This document shows, piece after piece, positions 1-6,648 of a DNA stretch of 16,041 bases. The notes under the pieces were generated by a model, which was not told the DNA's origin, searched no databases, and saw only the letters and a list, made by a program, of their open reading frames with translations. Position 1 is the stretch's first letter; each line of letters starts with the position of its first letter. Source of the stretch: Piscinibacter sp050175855 (GTDB taxonomy: Bacteria > Pseudomonadota > Gammaproteobacteria > Burkholderiales > Burkholderiaceae_C); contig NZ_JBFXIO010000059.1 of the NCBI RefSeq assembly GCF_050175855.1, positions 1 to 16,041 of the forward strand, written 5' to 3'. A program made the translations under genes and the position numbers.

Positions 1-4
1 GGCC

Positions 5-19
5 ACGGTCGGCGACCGT
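5..19. repeat. Short perfect inverted repeat upstream of pcm
   Basis: ACGGTC at 5-10 and GACCGT at 14-19 form a perfect 6-bp dyad around GGC. It lies about 40 bases before the pcm start. It could be the tail of an upstream terminator or an operator; no T-tract follows. The remaining bases 20-57 hold only the pcm ribosome binding site (GAGGAGG at about 45-51). Role is unknown. Confidence 0.3.
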
Positions 20-57
20 CACTTGGCTCGCTGCATCCGCATCGAGGAGGCCTCGCC

Positions 58-717
58 ATGAGCCACGACACCGACTTCGCCGCCCGCCGCGACGCGATGG
101 TGCGCAACCAGATCGAAGACCGCGGCGTGCACGATCCGCGCGTGCTGCAGGCGATGCGCGAGGTGCCGCGCGAGCGCTTCGTGCGCCCCGGCTGGCAGGC
201 CCAGGCCTGCGACGACAACCCGCTGCCGATCGAGGCCGGGCAGACCATCTCGCAGCCCTACATCGTCGCCTTCATGAGCGAGGCGCTGCAGTTGCAGGGC
301 GACGAACGCGTGCTCGAGATCGGCTCCGGCTCGGGCTACGCCGCCGCGGTTCTGGCCCAGCTGGCGCGCGAAGTGCACACGGTCGAGCGCATTGCCTTGC
401 TCGCCGAGCACGCCAGTGGGACGCTGGCCGCGCTCGGCGTGGCCAACGTGCACGTGCACTGCGCCGACGGCACGCTCGGCTGGCCCGAGGCCGCGCCCTA
501 CGACGCGATCGTCGTCACCGCCGCCGGACCCGAGGTGCCAGCGGCGCTGAAGGCCCAGCTGGCCGTGGGTGGACGGCTGGTGATGCCGGTGGGCGAGCTC
601 GACGGCCACCAGCAACTGGTACGGCTCACTCGCACCGGGGAGCACAGCGAGCACCGCGAGGTGCTGATGGGCGTGCGCTTTGTGCCGTTGACCGGTGCGC
701 AGGGGTGGCCCGGCTGA
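58..717 (+). CDS. pcm: Protein-L-isoaspartate O-methyltransferase
   Basis: This cytoplasmic repair enzyme uses S-adenosylmethionine to methylate isoaspartyl residues in damaged proteins so that they can revert to aspartate. The 219-residue protein has the usual bacterial length. The family block GQTISQPYIVAFM is at residues 61-73, with the Thr-Ile-Ser substrate-site residues at 63-65. SAM motif I VLEIGSGSGYAA is at 85-96, the ribose-binding acidic residue is E110, and motif II (YDAIVVTAA) is at 148-156. The ATG at 58 is preceded by a strong GAGGAGG with about 6 bases of spacing, which fixes the start. In many proteobacteria pcm sits beside surE or nlpD; neither is seen, though the left edge is only 57 bases away. 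The gene ends in a hairpin whose loop is its own stop codon. Family assignment is secure. Confidence 0.95.
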   Translation: MSHDTDFAARRDAMVRNQIEDRGVHDPRVLQAMREVPRERFVRPGWQAQACDDNPLPIEAGQTISQPYIVAFMSEALQLQGDERVLEIGSGSGYAAAVLAQLAREVHTVERIALLAEHASGTLAALGVANVHVHCADGTLGWPEAAPYDAIVVTAAGPEVPAALKAQLAVGGRLVMPVGELDGHQQLVRLTRTGEHSEHREVLMGVRFVPLTGAQGWPG

Positions 718-725
718 GCCGGGCC
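707..725. terminator. Hairpin with the pcm stop codon as its loop
   Basis: GGCCCGGC (707-714) and GCCGGGCC (718-725) are perfectly complementary, and the 3-base loop between them is TGA, the pcm stop. The stem is 8 bp and entirely G/C. It lies between two convergent genes (pcm ends at 717, the minus-strand lipoprotein gene at 736) and could stop transcription from either side. No U-tract follows in either direction, so intrinsic termination is unproven; it may instead block RNA decay. Confidence 0.5.
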
Positions 726-735
726 GACTCTGTAC

Positions 736-1908
736 TCACTTCGGGCTGGCGATGTAGGCCGCCAAGTCGAGCAGCTGCTGCTGGTCGAAGCGCGTGTTCA
801 AGCCGGCGTTGACGTGGTTGTTCACGCTGGCGAGCACCGACTGGAGCTTTGCGGCCGTGTTGGCCTGCGTCGCGCTGGCCTTGCTGTTGCCGTGACAGCC
901 GCTGCAGTTGGCGCTGTACAGCGACAGACCTGACGCCACATCGCCCGTCGGTGCCGGTGCCGGTGCAGGTGCAGGTGCGGGTGCGGGTGCGGGTGCAGTT
1001 GCGGGTGCGGGTGCGGGTGCAGTTGTGGGTGTGGCAGCAGTCGCGCTCCAGGTGCCGCTGTCGTCGGCCCCCGGACCGGTGAAGCTGCCGCTCAGGCTGC
1101 CATCCGCCGCCACGGTGCCGATGGCCTGCACCACGCTGCGCTTGCCGTAGCGGATCTTCAGCACGAGCTGGCCGTTGGCGTCGATCGTGCCCTTGACGGG
1201 GAAACCGCGCATCTCGCGGCGTCCGTCGTCGTCCTCGTCATCGCGATGCCCGCGCCGGTCGGCCAGGGTCACGCCGAGGGCCTCGAGCTGCGCGCGCACG
1301 TCCTGGACGGCGACCGCCACGTCGCCCTCGTAGCGTGAGGTCCGTTCGGCGAAGGCCGCCTTGAAGGCCTCGATCGCCTCCTTCTGTGCCGCTGTCAGTT
1401 CGCGGCTCCCGTCGGTGGGCCGTCCGGCCTCGAGCGCGGCCTTCAGCGTCTCGAGCAGGGCCCGCACGTCGCTGCGATAGGCCGACCGCAAGTCGCGCAG
1501 CGTGGCCTTGAGCTGCTCGCGCAGCGCCTCGGCCTGCGCGCTCGCCGCGCTCCCGCCCGACCCGTCGCTCGCGGCGGCGGTGGTGGGCACCAGCAGGCCT
1601 TCGACCTCGGTCTCGCCGTCTTCCTGCTCGGTCTTGAGCAGCAGCGTGCCGGTGATGGTCTGGCCCGCGTGCTGGCCGGCGGTGACGTTGGCCGAGAACG
1701 TGTATTGCGCCTGCGACAGCACCGTCGACGGCGAGCTGTCGCCGCTTCCGGATGCGCCGGCCAGGCTCACGCGCAGTGCCGAGGCCGAATCGCTCACGAT
1801 CACGACCGAGGCGTCGGCACCCGCCGCGCCCGGCGTGCCGCCGCCACCACCGCAACCGAACAACACGGCCGCGGCCAGGCTCAGCGCGGTCAGCTTCAAC
1901 GACTTCAT
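736..1908 (-). CDS. Lipoprotein with C-terminal c-type cytochrome domain on an Ala-Pro tether
   Basis: With the start at 1908 the protein is 390 residues. It begins with a lipoprotein signal peptide (MKSLKLTALSLAAAVLFG, then Cys19) and a GGGGG run, so it should be lipidated and periplasm-facing. Residues 33-110 look like a beta-rich domain. Residues 125-220 are helical and charged, possibly a coiled coil, and end in an acidic patch (DDEDDD, 223-228). Residues 237-290 form a second short beta-type module. Ala-Pro repeats occupy 297-320, and the last 69 residues carry one haem-binding CSGCH (335-339). No Met follows CSGCH; His365 (NNHVNAG) is the only His there and might be the sixth ligand. 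Three in-frame ATGs are possible: 1932, 1923 (AGAGG 9 bases upstream) and 1908 (AAGG 8 bases upstream); 1908 gives the cleanest signal peptide. I do not recognise the N-terminal part. Electron transfer is inferred only from the haem motif. Confidence 0.8.
   Translation of the reverse strand: MKSLKLTALSLAAAVLFGCGGGGGTPGAAGADASVVIVSDSASALRVSLAGASGSGDSSPSTVLSQAQYTFSANVTAGQHAGQTITGTLLLKTEQEDGETEVEGLLVPTTAAASDGSGGSAASAQAEALREQLKATLRDLRSAYRSDVRALLETLKAALEAGRPTDGSRELTAAQKEAIEAFKAAFAERTSRYEGDVAVAVQDVRAQLEALGVTLADRRGHRDDEDDDGRREMRGFPVKGTIDANGQLVLKIRYGKRSVVQAIGTVAADGSLSGSFTGPGADDSGTWSATAATPTTAPAPAPATAPAPAPAPAPAPAPAPTGDVASGLSLYSANCSGCHGNSKASATQANTAAKLQSVLASVNNHVNAGLNTRFDQQQLLDLAAYIASPK
950..1033 (-). 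repeat. Hexanucleotide tandem repeat encoding Ala-Pro
   Basis: Fourteen consecutive 6-base units lie here, read on the plus strand as GGTGCN. Eleven match exactly; units 9 (GTTGCG), 13 (GTTGTG) and 14 (GGTGTG) are degenerate. Within the array, 980-1003 and 1004-1027 are 24-base duplicates with one mismatch. On the coding (minus) strand the repeat gives the Ala-Pro linker before the haem domain. Loss or gain of units keeps frame and would only change linker length. Confidence 0.9.
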
Positions 1909-2101
1909 GGTGCTTGCCTTCATGCTCGACATCCTCTGTTCTGTGTGACTTGGCGCGGACACGATGCCCGGCGGCGCGAACCATAAGGCCGTGATGGGAT
2001 GCTTTCCCACATGTATCCGGCACCCTTACCTCGGTCACAGCTTTGCGGCCTGCTGCGATGCCTGCTTACGAACCTGTTGGGCGTCGGGCATGATTCCCGG
2101 C
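1909..2101. promoter_or_regulatory. Divergent promoter region between the lipoprotein and ABC ATPase genes
   Basis: These 193 bases separate two divergent starts and must carry promoters in both directions. On the plus strand CATGAT (2089-2094) lies 7 bases before the ATPase ATG at 2102, and there is no convincing Shine-Dalgarno sequence. This fits a -10 element driving a leaderless or near-leaderless message, but no good -35 is seen. A small dyad (TGGGA 1995-1999, TCCCA 2005-2009) is also present. On the minus strand I could not assign a -10/-35 pair with confidence. Confidence 0.35.
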
Positions 2102-2935
2102 ATGGCCAACCCATCGCCGACCCTGCTTGCGTTGCACGACGTCACGCGCCGATACACCTTGCCGCGCGAGCGGCTGTTGTCGCCTGCGCCGGTGGTCGAA
2201 GCGCTGCGAGGCGTCAGCCTCTCGATCGAGCGCGGCCGCAGCCTCGGCGTCGTCGGCGAATCGGGCTCGGGCAAGTCGACGCTGGCGCGTATCGCGATGG
2301 CGCTGGAGCCGCCGAGTGCCGGCCGCGTCGAGTTTCTCGGCCGCGACCTGAACGCGCTCGGCGCCGCCGCGCTGCGCGAGGCGCGGCGCGACTTCCAGAT
2401 GGTCTTCCAGGACCCCTACGGCTCGCTCGATCCGCGCCAGCAGGTCGGCCGCATCGTCGCCGAGCCGCTGTGGCAGGGCAGCGGCGCCGAGCGCGAGCGC
2501 GCTGTGGCCGAGGTGCTCGAGGCGGTGGGCCTGCGCGCGAGCGACGCGCGCAAGTACGCGCACGAATTCTCCGGCGGCCAGCGCCAGCGCATTGCCATCG
2601 CGCGTGCGCTGATCACGAAGCCGAAGCTGATCGTCGCCGACGAGCCGGTCAGCGCGCTCGACGTGTCGGTGCAGGCCCAGGTGCTCAACCTGCTGATCGA
2701 TCTGCAGCAGCGCTACGGCGTGACCTACCTGCTCATCAGCCACGACCTCGCGGTGGTCGACCATGTCTGCGACGAGGTGGTGGTGATGCAGCATGGCCGC
2801 ATCGTCGAGCGCGGCGAGACGGCGCGCATCTTCCGCGACCCGCAGCATCCGTACACCCGCGCACTGATGGCCGCCCACGAGCCTGAATTCGCAGCCTCCG
2901 CTACAGTGGCGCCCGTCATCGAGGAGCCGAAATGA
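2102..2935 (+). CDS. Peptide/nickel-type ABC transporter ATP-binding protein (DppF/OppF-like)
   Basis: This is the cytoplasmic ATPase subunit of an oligopeptide-family importer, which energises uptake of peptides or similar solutes. The 277-residue protein has Walker A GESGSGKST (52-60), Q-loop Gln103, signature FSGGQ (156-160), Walker B LIVADE (176-181), D-loop SALD (184-187) and H-loop His214. The HPYTRAL motif (249-255) marks the C-terminal extension of the Opp/Dpp subfamily. The leader VVEALRGVSLSIERG is typical of DppF-type partners, which normally act with a DppD-type ATPase; none is present. An in-frame ORF continues upstream to 1964, but the family alignment begins near residue 8 of the ATG at 2102. 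The stop overlaps the start of the solute-binding protein gene (ATGA, 2932-2935). No permease gene lies in the window. Confidence 0.9.
   Translation: MANPSPTLLALHDVTRRYTLPRERLLSPAPVVEALRGVSLSIERGRSLGVVGESGSGKSTLARIAMALEPPSAGRVEFLGRDLNALGAAALREARRDFQMVFQDPYGSLDPRQQVGRIVAEPLWQGSGAERERAVAEVLEAVGLRASDARKYAHEFSGGQRQRIAIARALITKPKLIVADEPVSALDVSVQAQVLNLLIDLQQRYGVTYLLISHDLAVVDHVCDEVVVMQHGRIVERGETARIFRDPQHPYTRALMAAHEPEFAASATVAPVIEEPK
2902..2907 (+). promoter_or_regulatory. Possible internal -10 element before the solute-binding protein gene
   Basis: TACAGT lies inside GCTACAGTGGC (2900-2910), an 11-mer repeated exactly at 6635-6645 before the amidase. If used, transcription would begin near 2914 and give an 18-base leader containing the GAGGAG ribosome site (2921-2926). 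It lies within the 3' end of the ATPase gene. No -35 hexamer is obvious, so this is tentative. Confidence 0.3.
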
Positions 2936-4416
2936 AACGTCCGCTTCGTTTCCTGTTCACCGCATTGATCGCGTCGCTGGCCGTCACCGCTTCCGCCCAA
3001 GGGCGCAAGGACAGCGTGGTGCTGGGCATGGTGCTCGAGCCGGCACCGGGGCTGGATCCGACCATGGCCTCGGCCGCCGCCATCGGCGAGGTGGTGCACA
3101 TGAGCGTGCTGGAGGGCCTGACGAAGATCGGCATGGACGGCTCGGTGAGCCCGCTGCTGGCCGAGGGCTGGACGGTCGCCCCCGACGGCCGGGTCTACAC
3201 CTTCAAGCTTCGGCGCGGCGTGAAGTTCCACGACGGCGAGGCCTTCGACGCCAGCGACGTGAAGTTCAGCTTCGAGCGTGCCAAGGCGGAGGGCTCCACC
3301 AACAAGGCCAAGAAATCGGTGTTCGACAACATCAGCCGCATCGAGACACCCGATGCGCACACCGTGATCGTGCTGCTCGAGCGCGCCGACGGCAATTTCC
3401 TGTTCCGCATGGGCGAAGCCACCGCCGCCATCCTCGACCCGAAGAGCGCACCCACCACCGCGACCAGGCCGGTGGGCACCGGCCCCTTCGTGTTTGCCGA
3501 CTGGAAGAAGGGCGCATCGATCACGTTGGTGAAGAACAACGACTACCGCAATGCCGCCGCGGTGAAGATGAAGCGGGTGACGTACCGCTTCATCAGCGAC
3601 CCGGCCGCCCAGGTGTCGGCGCTGCTGGCCGGCGACATCGACGGCATGCCGCGCTTCGGCGCGCCGCAGAACCTGCCGCAGTTCCAGGCCGACAAGCGCT
3701 TCACCGTGGCCATCGGCGGCACCGGCGGCAAGACCATCGTGGCCATCAACAACAAGCGCAAGCCCTTCGACGACGTGCGCGTGCGCCGCGCCATCGCGGC
3801 GGCGGTCGACCGCAAGGCGATCATCGACGGCGCGATGGAGGGCCACGGCGCGCCGATCGGCAGCCACCTGGTGCCCAGCGACGCCGGCTACGTCGACCTC
3901 ACCGCCATGAGCCCGCACGACCCCGAGAAGGCGAAGCGGCTGCTCAAGGAAGCCGGCGTGGCCACGCCGCTGAACGTGACGCTGACGCTGCCGCCGCCGC
4001 AGTACGCGCGCAAGGGGGGCGAGATCGTCGCGGCGCAGCTGGCCAAGGTGGGCATCAACGCGAAGATCGAGAACGTCGAGTGGGCGCAGTGGCTGTCCGG
4101 CGCGTTCAAGGGCAACTACGACCTGACCATCATCAGCCACGTCGAGCCGCTGGACTTCGACCGCTACGCCGACCCGAACTACTACTGGGGCTACGACAGC
4201 AAGGCCTTCCGCGACCTGCTGGCCACCTACAACGCCACCACCGATGCCAAGGCGCGGCTGAAGGTCGTCGGCGACATCCAGCGCCGGCTGGCCGAAGACC
4301 AGGTCAACGCCTACCTGTTCCAGCTGCCGCAGTTCGCGGTGGCGCGCAAGCCGCTCAAGGGCCTGTGGAGCAGCTCGCCGATCTTCGCCAACGACCTGGC
4401 TGCACTCAGCTGGTGA
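2932..4416 (+). CDS. ABC transporter substrate-binding protein, family 5 (peptide/opine/nickel type)
   Basis: This periplasmic binding protein captures the solute and delivers it to the inner-membrane ABC importer. The 494 residues match the usual 500-540 of SBP family 5. A signal peptide (MKRPLRFLFTALIASLAVTASA) is probably cleaved after Ala22. The family block SPLLAEGW...PDGRVYTFKLRRGVKFHDGE is clear at roughly residues 64-103, followed by DVKFSFERA. The C-terminal lobe pattern NYYWGYDS and the final LFQLPQFAVARKPLKG are also typical. GAGGAG 5 bases before the ATG is a strong ribosome site. The gene overlaps the ATPase upstream (ATGA) and the TonB receptor downstream (GTGA), suggesting translational coupling. 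The ligand cannot be told from sequence; the receptor and amidase neighbours suggest a peptide-like or amide molecule. Confidence 0.92.
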   Translation: MKRPLRFLFTALIASLAVTASAQGRKDSVVLGMVLEPAPGLDPTMASAAAIGEVVHMSVLEGLTKIGMDGSVSPLLAEGWTVAPDGRVYTFKLRRGVKFHDGEAFDASDVKFSFERAKAEGSTNKAKKSVFDNISRIETPDAHTVIVLLERADGNFLFRMGEATAAILDPKSAPTTATRPVGTGPFVFADWKKGASITLVKNNDYRNAAAVKMKRVTYRFISDPAAQVSALLAGDIDGMPRFGAPQNLPQFQADKRFTVAIGGTGGKTIVAINNKRKPFDDVRVRRAIAAAVDRKAIIDGAMEGHGAPIGSHLVPSDAGYVDLTAMSPHDPEKAKRLLKEAGVATPLNVTLTLPPPQYARKGGEIVAAQLAKVGINAKIENVEWAQWLSGAFKGNYDLTIISHVEPLDFDRYADPNYYWGYDSKAFRDLLATYNATTDAKARLKVVGDIQRRLAEDQVNAYLFQLPQFAVARKPLKGLWSSSPIFANDLAALSW

Positions 4417-6626
4417 AGCCCGCTCCGTTCGCTTTCGCCGCGCTGGCCGCGGCGTCGCTGGCGCATGCCCAGCCGGCACCGCCGGCCGCGCCCGCCTCGG
4501 CACCGCAGGCCACCCTGGAGTCGGTCGAGATCCGCGCCCGCCGCAACGACCCGACCGAGATGCGCCGCAACGCCAGTGCGGCGAAGATCGTCATCGGCCG
4601 CGAGGAGATCGAGCAGTACGGCGACAGCAATGTCGGCGAGGTGATCCGCCGCCTGCCCGGCGTCACCCAGGGCGGCCGGCCGGGGCGCGGCGGTGACCTG
4701 CGCATGCGCGGCATGGGCAGCGGCTACACGCAGATCCTGATCGACGGCGAGCGGCCGCCGCCGGGCTTCTCGGTCGAGCAGCTCTCGCCCGACGTGGTCG
4801 AGCGCATCGAGCTGATGCGTGCGCCGACCGCCGAGACCGGCACGCGCGCCATCGCCGGCACCATCAACATCGTGCTGCGCGAGCCGCTGCGCAAGCGCAA
4901 CACCGACGTGCGGCCGGCGATCACCGTCGACCGCGGGCGCGTCTCGCCACAGCTTTCGGTCTCGCGCGACGGCGTGTTCGGCGAGGACGGCAGCTTCAAC
5001 CTGACCGTCAATGCGAGCGAGAGCCGCGAACGCACCGACACCCAGGCGCGCACGACCTTCAGCGACCTGTCCAGCGGCGCGGTGGCGCTGGACCAGCTCG
5101 ACGACGATACGCTGTTCGTGATGCGGCGGCGGCTGAACGCGTCGTCGCGCATCCAGTGGCGTCTTGGGCCCGGCGAGCAGCTCGTACTGCAGCCCTTTGT
5201 GATGCGCGGCACCTCGCGCACGGCGAGCGCCAGCGAGCTTGAGGCCATCGGCGCGGCGCCAGCCACGCCCTACGCCGCCAGCAGCGGCGAGGGGGGCTCC
5301 GACTTCGACATCGCCCGGCTGAACCTGCAGCTCACGCGACGCGTCGGCCCGGACACGCGCATCGAACTGCGCGGCGGTGCCGGCCGCTTCGCGCTGGACA
5401 GCGGCTCGACGCTGACGCAGTTCGCCGCCGACGGCTCGCGCGTGCGCCAGATCCGCATCGCGACCTCGTTCTCGGACACCTCCTGGTCGCTCGCCGGCAA
5501 GCTGATGCACAGCCTGGGCGGCGGCCACAGCCTCGTGGGCGGGTGGGAGAGCGAGGGCACGCAGCGCGACGAGACCTCCGCCACCTGGCTGGACGGGCAG
5601 CTGCAGGAAGCCGCCGCCGGCACCGGCATCGGCGCGCGCACGCTGCGCCAGGCCGTCTACCTACAGGACGAGTGGGATCTGGCGCCGAACTGGGGGGCCT
5701 ATGCCGGCGTGCGGGTCGAGTCGATCCACACCCGCAGCGACAGCGGCGGCTCGGCGACGGACAACCGCAGCATGGTGGTCTCGCCGCTGGCCCACCTGGT
5801 GTGGCGCTTCAACGCGCCGAAGCGCGACCAGCTGCGCCTGTCGCTGACGCAGAGCTATCGCGCGCCAACGCTGCGCAACCTGATCGCGCTGCCGACGCTG
5901 AACACGCTGTACCCGGTGCCGGGCGGCAACGTCGCCTCGTCACCCGACCGCGCCGGCAATCCGGAACTGGAGCCGGAGCAGTCGCACGGCATCGACCTCG
6001 CGTTCGAACGCTATCTCGACAAGGGCGGCGTGCTGTCGGTGAACCTGTTCCACCGCCGCATCCGCGACCTGATCCGCAACGTCACCGCGCTGGAAGACGT
6101 GGCCTGGGCCGACGAACCACGCTGGGTCTCGCGGCCGCGCAACCTCGGCCGCGCCACCGCGCAGGGCGTCGAGTTCGACGCCAAGTTCCGTCTGACCGAG
6201 CTGCGGGCCGACGCGCCGGCACTCGACCTGCGCATGAACCTGAGCCTGTACCGTTCGCGCGTCGACTCGGTGCCGGGGCCGGACAACCGCATCGACCAGC
6301 AGCCGCGCGCAGTGGGCAACCTCGGCGCCGACTACCGGCTGCCCGGCACGCCGTGGACCGTGGGCGGCTCGCTCGGCCTCACGCCCGGCTATCGCACCCA
6401 GCTGACCGAGCTGCAGAGCCAGGAGACCGGGCTGCGCCGGGTGCTCGACGCCTATGTGCTGTGGCAGATCGACAGCGAGACGCGGCTGCGCCTGTCGCTG
6501 GCCAACCTGACGCCGATCGACAGCATCAGCAGCTCGAACGTGCTGCAGGGCACGCAGTGGCAGCGTGTGGCCAGCGCCGGACGCACCGACACCAGTGCCA
6601 CGCTGCGGCTGGAGATGCGGCTCTGA
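4413..6626 (+). CDS. TonB-dependent outer-membrane receptor
   Basis: This outer-membrane beta-barrel takes up scarce or large solutes using energy from TonB-ExbBD. The start is a GTG at 4413 that overlaps the binding-protein stop (GTGA); it gives 737 residues and a signal peptide MKPAPFAFAALAAASLAHA with a cut after Ala19. A probable TonB box is ATLESVEIRA (33-42). The plug domain covers about 50-155, with the EVIRRLPGVTQGG, QILIDGERPP and VERIELMRAP blocks typical of the family. The barrel follows and includes the conserved QSYRAPTLRNL and GNPELEPEQSHGIDLAFE motifs. The last residue is Leu rather than the usual aromatic. An open frame extends upstream to 4080 but only inside the binding-protein gene. 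No strong Shine-Dalgarno is seen, so translation probably restarts from the upstream gene. The substrate is unknown. Confidence 0.92.
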   Translation: MKPAPFAFAALAAASLAHAQPAPPAAPASAPQATLESVEIRARRNDPTEMRRNASAAKIVIGREEIEQYGDSNVGEVIRRLPGVTQGGRPGRGGDLRMRGMGSGYTQILIDGERPPPGFSVEQLSPDVVERIELMRAPTAETGTRAIAGTINIVLREPLRKRNTDVRPAITVDRGRVSPQLSVSRDGVFGEDGSFNLTVNASESRERTDTQARTTFSDLSSGAVALDQLDDDTLFVMRRRLNASSRIQWRLGPGEQLVLQPFVMRGTSRTASASELEAIGAAPATPYAASSGEGGSDFDIARLNLQLTRRVGPDTRIELRGGAGRFALDSGSTLTQFAADGSRVRQIRIATSFSDTSWSLAGKLMHSLGGGHSLVGGWESEGTQRDETSATWLDGQLQEAAAGTGIGARTLRQAVYLQDEWDLAPNWGAYAGVRVESIHTRSDSGGSATDNRSMVVSPLAHLVWRFNAPKRDQLRLSLTQSYRAPTLRNLIALPTLNTLYPVPGGNVASSPDRAGNPELEPEQSHGIDLAFERYLDKGGVLSVNLFHRRIRDLIRNVTALEDVAWADEPRWVSRPRNLGRATAQGVEFDAKFRLTELRADAPALDLRMNLSLYRSRVDSVPGPDNRIDQQPRAVGNLGADYRLPGTPWTVGGSLGLTPGYRTQLTELQSQETGLRRVLDAYVLWQIDSETRLRLSLANLTPIDSISSSNVLQGTQWQRVASAGRTDTSATLRLEMRL

Positions 6627-6636
6627 GCGGCCGCGC

Positions 6637-6648
6637 TACAGTGGCCGG
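6637..6648 (+). promoter_or_regulatory. Probable leaderless promoter of the amidase gene
   Basis: TACAGT (6637-6642) is followed by exactly 6 bases and then the amidase ATG at 6649, which would place the transcription start on the A of the ATG. No Shine-Dalgarno sequence precedes this ATG. The same layout (TACGCT, 6 bases, ATG) precedes the nitroreductase gene at 9663. A recognisable -35 is missing. Confidence 0.4.

Noticed and set aside
950..1033. Tandem repeat as a possible CRISPR or regulatory iteron array
   Set aside because: Units are 6 bases with no spacers, and they encode an in-frame Ala-Pro linker.
4080..4412. ATG at 4080 as the start of the TonB receptor
   Set aside because: It would bury the signal peptide inside the chain; GTG at 4413 gives a proper signal peptide and a GTGA overlap.
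2725..4503. Long antisense open frame (592 codons) opposite the solute-binding protein gene
   Set aside because: It is the mirror of a GC-rich coding frame, its product is Arg/His/Val-rich low-complexity with no family match, and the plus-strand gene is well supported.
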